In this document: positions 59,883-64,000 of the stretch, one piece after another | Numbering within the stretch: the first letter of the stretch is position 1 | How the letters are laid out: each line of letters starts with the position of its first letter | Assembly: GCA_023268355.1 (NCBI GenBank) | Contig: JALNJK010000002.1 | Coordinates: forward strand, 124,001 to 188,000 | Length of the DNA: 64,000 nucleotides | From: Candidatus Terraquivivens tengchongensis | Lineage (GTDB): Archaea > Thermoproteota > Nitrososphaeria_A > Caldarchaeales > Wolframiiraptoraceae | Direction: 5' to 3' | Notes under the pieces: generated by a model | What the model was told of the DNA's origin: nothing | The model's input: the letters and a program-made list of their open reading frames with translations, nothing else | Databases searched by the model: none | Program-made: the position numbers and the translations under genes

Positions 59883-61193
59883 CTAAGCGACCTTTTTCAT
59901 GATGCTCTTAAGCGTGGAGATGTTAGTGAGGTAGCGTAGTCTCACGCCGATACTGTTCAGTCTCTCCGCCGCACCTTCTTCCCTATCGAATACGACGTAA
60001 TATGCCAATACCTTTCCGCCTAACTCCGACACGGCTTTTACACAAGCTTCCGCAGTCTCGCCCGTCGTCGTCAGGTCGTCAACACATATCACCTTATCGC
60101 CGTTTTGCACGACCCCCTCGACCCTCCTTCCAGTTCCGTAGCCCTTCTCTTTGTGTCTAACGTACACCAGCCCCTTGCATAACCTGTCAGCGACTATCGA
60201 GGCTATAGGTATGCCAGCAGTTTCTGTCGTGGCCACTTTATCGGCGTCCACGTTTCCTTCCATGCTTATCCTCACGAGCATGAGTTCAGCTATCTTACTT
60301 CTCGGTTCTGGGTGCGAGTAAAGAGCTCTAATATCAACATAGTAGTCGCTCTCCTTTCCGCTCGAAAGTATGAATGGCTTGTCTGGTGAGTAGCGGTAGA
60401 CACCAGGGGTTCTGATAATTTCCAAGGCGGCATTCATGCGTATCCAAGAATCGGTTAAGGTGTCCCTATACTCGGCCGCCACTTTTTTCGGCTCAGGCGA
60501 ATCAACAACCGACCTGCCAATGTTCACTAGCACATTCCAGCCACCATAAATGATTGCCTTCTCCAAGTCGCCGCCCTGCACACCTATGCCAGGGAAGAGG
60601 ATTATAGGCCCTTCACCAACAACACTCCTTATAGTGGCTATATCGTTCGCGGAGGCAGTCTCCGTTGCACTGACGACGAGACCGTCTGCTCCAGAAATTT
60701 TTGCATCTTCTGCAAGTATTTCAAAAAGCTTTTTACCACCCATGTCTAGCTTAAACAACCTTGCCGACTCGGGGTTAGATGGTAGGGTTACAGAAAATAC
60801 GGCAAGCCCTAAGTCATGAGCCGTCTTGACAACTTGACCGAGGTTTCCGAATATTGGGTTTACTGTAAGCCCATCATAGCCCATGTCCTTAACTATACTG
60901 ATGCCCATGGTAGCCGTACTCGTTATGTCGGATAACTTGCAATCGTATATCGTCAGTGTCCCGAGCGACTTGCAAAGCTGTGTAATCTCTTGGTGGTCCT
61001 CCATGCTCAAGTGTCTAGTGTAGTTCTCGTTCACTTTGAAGGCTATAGCATAGGGCGCCGTCGACTCTACGAGTTGCTCCAACCTCTCTACGTACTCCTT
61101 TCTAGATTCTCCCCTCCTCTTCACGTCCAGTGAAATGCACATTATGCTGCCCTTTTGCCTCCTAAGCTCGGCGTACTTCCTCAAGAACGACAT
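59883..61193 (-). CDS. pyrF-pyrE: Bifunctional OMP decarboxylase-orotate phosphoribosyltransferase
   Basis: A 436-residue fusion for the last two steps of UMP synthesis. The N-terminal decarboxylase has SLDVK, FKVNENY and the charged YDCKLSDI catalytic loop. The C-terminal phosphoribosyltransferase has KVICVDDLTTTGETAEACV as PRPP motif. The order (decarboxylase first) is opposite to that of animal UMP synthase. The ATG at 61193 follows GGTGTG and is downstream of the TATA-like TAATATAAG (about 61236); a TTG at 61226 would be too close to that box. Confidence 0.9.
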   Translation of the reverse strand: MSFLRKYAELRRQKGSIMCISLDVKRRGESRKEYVERLEQLVESTAPYAIAFKVNENYTRHLSMEDHQEITQLCKSLGTLTIYDCKLSDITSTATMGISIVKDMGYDGLTVNPIFGNLGQVVKTAHDLGLAVFSVTLPSNPESARLFKLDMGGKKLFEILAEDAKISGADGLVVSATETASANDIATIRSVVGEGPIILFPGIGVQGGDLEKAIIYGGWNVLVNIGRSVVDSPEPKKVAAEYRDTLTDSWIRMNAALEIIRTPGVYRYSPDKPFILSSGKESDYYVDIRALYSHPEPRSKIAELMLVRISMEGNVDADKVATTETAGIPIASIVADRLCKGLVYVRHKEKGYGTGRRVEGVVQNGDKVICVDDLTTTGETAEACVKAVSELGGKVLAYYVVFDREEGAAERLNSIGVRLRYLTNISTLKSIMKKVA

Positions 61194-61283
61194 CAGCACA
61201 CCATCTCTCTGCTCATATGTATGCAAGGTCCTTATATTATCTATGTTGGCATTACGGGACGTTATGTTATCGCAACTTAAGCC

Positions 61284-62732
61284 CTAAGAAACTGGCGACC
61301 TACCGAGTCTTACGTTTCTGAGCCTTATAGCCGGGCCACCGAACCAGACTGGCATGCTCTGCATAGGCTCGCTCTTACCACAATAGCCAGCATAGAATTT
61401 GACATCTTTACCGACGGCATCGATCGACGAGTAAAGACCCTTAGTGGTCAACTCGATGGTCGGATTCCTCAGCATGGACTCGAGTTTACCGTTCTTTATC
61501 AGATATGCCTCCAGTCCAACGTATCTTTGATTCCATCTTCTGTCGTCAATGTTCCACTCCATGTATGAGCTTATGTAGACGCCGTATCTGACACCTTCTA
61601 TCAATTCCTCGAGCGAGTAGTCTCCGGGCTTCATGTAAGTATTGGCCATACGCACTATCGGCTCGACGCCGTAAAAGCTCGCTCTCGATGATCCGTTGCT
61701 GAGCGTGCCAAACTCGGCAGCTGTTTCCCTATTGTGTAGCAACTCGTTTATCCTTCCTTTATCGATGAGCACTCTCTCCTTAGCCTCGACACATTCGTCA
61801 TCGTAAAGATAATAGCCGAATGAGTTCGGTAGCCTAGGATCGTCTACGATAGTAACATGCTCCGAGCCTATGTATTCACCGATAAGCTCACGGGTCACGT
61901 AGGTCTCGCCGCCTTGTGCCGCCTCCCTTCCAAGGACCCTATCGGCCTCTAGGGGATGTCCGGCAGACTCGTGACAGATTATTCCAACGAGCTCAGGTCC
62001 CAATACGACATCGAGCGTGTCTGTAGGTGGCTCTACAGCATCTGTCAGAATCTTGGCTAGCTTCCCCGCCTCTTCTGAAATCCTCTCGTCGAGGAGCCAT
62101 CTCTCAACCCTTTCCCAGCCTCCAGACTCTCCTATGTTCTCGAACCTTTGAACGGTTCCCTTTCCAGCCTTCGCCGCGGTCAGCATGTAGGAGAACATGA
62201 CTCTCGGTATATGGCTATGGATGTTTGACCCCTCGGACGTGATTATGTGCTTCTCGGTTATTAAGTAGCCGACGCTTAAAACCCTCGCTGGAAGCTTTAC
62301 ATCGTTTCGAGAAGTTGCTTCAACGCTCCTATCATCAACATCCTTGAGCAGCTCGACCTTTGAGTCAGGGTCAACATATTCAGGCTTTACCCTCGGCTTA
62401 ATCGCATAGTTTGCCTTTACAGTCTTTACTTCTGCCATTCTGATGGGGCTTTTGACAGCTTTTGAGGAAGCTTTTGCAAGCGTGATAGCTCTAACAACAG
62501 CATCTTTTACATCCGCTTTTTTTGTCAGGTTTGTTGAGGCAAACCCCATGGAGCCGGAAACTATGGCCCTTATAGACAGGCCCCTACTTGCGCCGAACCC
62601 AGGCGCCTCGGGCACGCCGTTCCTTAGCGTGAATTCCTCAAAAATATCCGACTGATACCTTGCCTCCGCATAGGAGGCGCCCAGTTTCATAGCATAATTG
62701 ACTGCATAACTTAGAAGGTCCTCCATCACCAT
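61284..62732 (-). CDS. tldD: TldD-family metalloprotease
   Basis: A 482-residue TldD subunit. The zinc motif HESAGHPLEAD is near residue 255, and GETAAEFG and the glycine-rich ATTKGLYSSIDAVGKD-like end are in place. TldD works with TldE to degrade small unfolded peptides or mature modified ones. TldE is not in the window. The start may be the ATG at 62732 or the one at 62726. Confidence 0.9.
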   Translation of the reverse strand: MVMEDLLSYAVNYAMKLGASYAEARYQSDIFEEFTLRNGVPEAPGFGASRGLSIRAIVSGSMGFASTNLTKKADVKDAVVRAITLAKASSKAVKSPIRMAEVKTVKANYAIKPRVKPEYVDPDSKVELLKDVDDRSVEATSRNDVKLPARVLSVGYLITEKHIITSEGSNIHSHIPRVMFSYMLTAAKAGKGTVQRFENIGESGGWERVERWLLDERISEEAGKLAKILTDAVEPPTDTLDVVLGPELVGIICHESAGHPLEADRVLGREAAQGGETYVTRELIGEYIGSEHVTIVDDPRLPNSFGYYLYDDECVEAKERVLIDKGRINELLHNRETAAEFGTLSNGSSRASFYGVEPIVRMANTYMKPGDYSLEELIEGVRYGVYISSYMEWNIDDRRWNQRYVGLEAYLIKNGKLESMLRNPTIELTTKGLYSSIDAVGKDVKFYAGYCGKSEPMQSMPVWFGGPAIRLRNVRLGRSPVS

Positions 62733-62765
62733 GGCTCAACATTCCAAAAAATCTTTAATTAATTT

Positions 62766-63035
62766 TTAAACCCTTTTTGGGAGGAATTTCTCCTGCTCTT
62801 TATCCCTTATGCTGAGTATGGCTTGGGCTCTATGTAGCAACAGCCTAGCTTTTTGGTAGAGGCTCTTAGCCTGCTCCATCTCGCCTTCTGTAAGCTTCTG
62901 CTTGAGCATGAAATCTTCCAACTTTGAACTTATCTCCTGAAGAATCTCTACCACGAGCTCGAGCCTGCTCTCGCTCTCTACAGACATCTGGCAAAACTTC
63001 AGCTCCTCCTCGATGTCTGCCAGCACCGTACTCAT
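62766..63035 (-). CDS. Small helical protein of unknown function
   Basis: An 89-residue helical-hairpin-like protein without a recognised domain. Charged amphipathic helices run from residue 5 to 80, with LYQKARLLLHRAQAIL in the second half. It lies 33 bases upstream of tldD on the same strand, so cotranscription is likely. No cysteine cluster or catalytic motif is visible. Confidence 0.55.
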   Translation of the reverse strand: MSTVLADIEEELKFCQMSVESESRLELVVEILQEISSKLEDFMLKQKLTEGEMEQAKSLYQKARLLLHRAQAILSIRDKEQEKFLPKRV

Positions 63036-63157
63036 GCGGGTTGACCCACCTTCAGTATAATTTCAAAACGTGTCTATTAAGAGTTTTTCTGATAATGTAA
63101 CATGGGTTGCAAAGCTTTTATAAACCTGCCCTATCCATCCTCTGGTTAAGCACGGAC

Positions 63158-63877
63158 ATGATAGGCCAACCGCAACACATTAAATCAGCAAAAGGCGAAG
63201 TTGCAGAAAGGGTTGTGGTTGCAGGAGACCCGGCTAGGGTTGTTCAACTTTCTAGAATGTTAGAAAGACCAAAACTCGTTAATGAAAACCGTGGCTTTTT
63301 GACATACACTGGTTACTTTAATGGTACACCAATAACGGTTTCTTGTCACGGCGTTGGCGGCCCATCGTCTGCGATAGTTTTTGAGGAGCTTGTCATGTTG
63401 GGTGCCAAGGTCGTCGTTAGGCTTGGCACGACTGGAGCATTTTTAAAGCACATGAAGATCGGCGAGGTGGTCATTCCGACTGGGGCAGCATACTTAGGGG
63501 GAACGCTTGCGCAGTACGTACCCGATGCCCACATAACCCCTGTTCCTAGCTTTGACGTGACGAATGAGTTGGTTAATACCGCAAGGGAGGAGGGGCTGAC
63601 GTACCACATCGGGCCTGTATTCTCGAGCGATGCATTCTACGCTGAGGACCCTGAGTTCGTCAAGAGGTGGTCAAGCAAAGGCTACATATCCGTCGAGATG
63701 GAGTGTGCAACACTCTTCGGCCTCGGGATGCTACGTGGTGTTAAAACAGGTGCTATGCTCCTCATAAGCGACAACTTGGCAGAGATGACGCCCATGGTAA
63801 ATGCTGAATATCTTAAGCCATACGTCGAGAAGGCAGGAAGGGCAGTCTTCAAAGCACTCCTGAGGATAAAGCTCTAA
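63158..63877 (+). CDS. Nucleoside phosphorylase (PNP/UDP family)
   Basis: A 239-residue phosphorylase of the purine nucleoside/uridine family. Key parts are VVAGDPARVVQLSRML, SCHGVGGPSSAIVFEEL, VVRLGTTGAF and VEMECATLFGLG. It salvages nucleosides; base specificity is not readable. The frame is open from 63107, but a TATA-like CTTTTATAAA (63115-63124) places the transcription start near 63146, so the ATG at 63158 is chosen. Confidence 0.87.
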   Translation: MIGQPQHIKSAKGEVAERVVVAGDPARVVQLSRMLERPKLVNENRGFLTYTGYFNGTPITVSCHGVGGPSSAIVFEELVMLGAKVVVRLGTTGAFLKHMKIGEVVIPTGAAYLGGTLAQYVPDAHITPVPSFDVTNELVNTAREEGLTYHIGPVFSSDAFYAEDPEFVKRWSSKGYISVEMECATLFGLGMLRGVKTGAMLLISDNLAEMTPMVNAEYLKPYVEKAGRAVFKALLRIKL

Positions 63878-64000
63878 GATACGCTCTCCAAAACCGACTT
63901 GAGCGACGTCACGAAGTCTGACACTTTTTTCTTCGCAACACTAGCAGTATTATCCTCTATTATATTGACTAGCTCGCTACCTACGACTATTCCGTCAACC
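63874..64000 (-). CDS. trpA: Tryptophan synthase alpha subunit, C-terminal end (partial)
   Basis: The minus strand from the window edge reads VDGIVVGSELVNIIEDNT followed by a helical tail and stops at 63874. The ADGVIVGSAIV-type motif is the phosphate-binding loop of TrpA. The rest of the gene lies beyond the window. Its stop overlaps the phosphorylase stop in CTAA. Confidence 0.75.
   Translation of the reverse strand, partial: VDGIVVGSELVNIIEDNTASVAKKKVSDFVTSLKSVLESVS

Noticed and set aside
1-64000. CRISPR array or insertion sequence
   Set aside because: No regularly spaced direct repeats, cas genes, transposase or terminal inverted repeats were seen.

Overview
The window reads as a chromosomal segment of a thermophilic archaeon close to Candidatus Caldiarchaeum subterraneum (Aigarchaeota / Caldarchaeales). 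The main evidence is a compact eukaryote-like ubiquitin cluster: Rpn11-type JAMM protease, ubiquitin, E2, E1 and a RING protein at 21.3-24.4 kb. Other archaeal markers agree: TATA-box promoters about 26 bp upstream of leaderless starts, aIF1A, RIO1, Dim2-like KH protein, Top6B, RPA, EndA, archaeal GlyRS, the decarboxylating archaeal mevalonate branch, a tRNA with a non-canonical intron and an unlinked 5S rRNA. Many genes start with TTG or GTG after a GGTGA-type Shine-Dalgarno.

Layout. 0-7.3 kb: the end of carB, an ECF-type S component, a threonine-synthase-like protein that lacks the PLP lysine and is fused to a winged helix, then UbiX, UbiD-like decarboxylase and both aconitase-X subunits (archaeal mevalonate pathway), and a DegT aminotransferase. 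7.3-15.3 kb: two small DNA-binding-type genes, 5S rRNA, a radical SAM/SPASM protein, a JAMM protease plus cysteine synthase pair, a frameshifted 2TM protein, a bicupin, IlvE and a PAC2 protein. 15.4-20.3 kb: information-processing genes (aIF1A, RIO1, Top6B, KH), a KaiC-like ATPase and an Lrp regulator. 20.4-26.4 kb: the ubiquitin cluster, enlarged by three coiled-coil proteins and a second, membrane-anchored RING protein whose zinc-ligand spacing nearly matches that of the soluble RING. 26.4-35.5 kb: GlyRS, a PhoU-like protein, EndA, tRNA-Arg, a decayed MacB-type transporter, a zinc-ribbon surface protein with a zinc phospholipase-like partner, an MFS transporter and an acyl-CoA dehydrogenase.

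35.5-43.6 kb is a compact two-operon virus-derived element. It encodes a large terminase with a candidate small subunit, a tail-tube-like protein, small connector-like and membrane proteins, an ABC-ATPase-GNAT fusion and a secreted nuclease. No capsid, portal, protease or integrase was recognised. The operons diverge from a 99-bp region that holds two perfect palindromes.

43.6-64 kb is ordinary metabolism and replication: Fe-S oxidoreductase, NCS1 transporter, Hsp20, geranylgeranyl-reductase-like flavoprotein, an intron-containing tRNA (CAT), DUF72, three-OB-fold RPA, hexulose-phosphate synthase, TyrA, a chorismate mutase-aminotransferase fusion, two ADP-forming acyl-CoA synthetases, a CDP-alcohol phosphatidyltransferase, GcvH, a PDCD5-like protein, a fused OMP decarboxylase-OPRT, TldD, a nucleoside phosphorylase and the end of trpA.

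Three genes (2TM protein, RIO1, tail tube) show single-base frame disruptions at or near homopolymers. These may be sequencing errors or real frameshifts, and the raw reads would decide.
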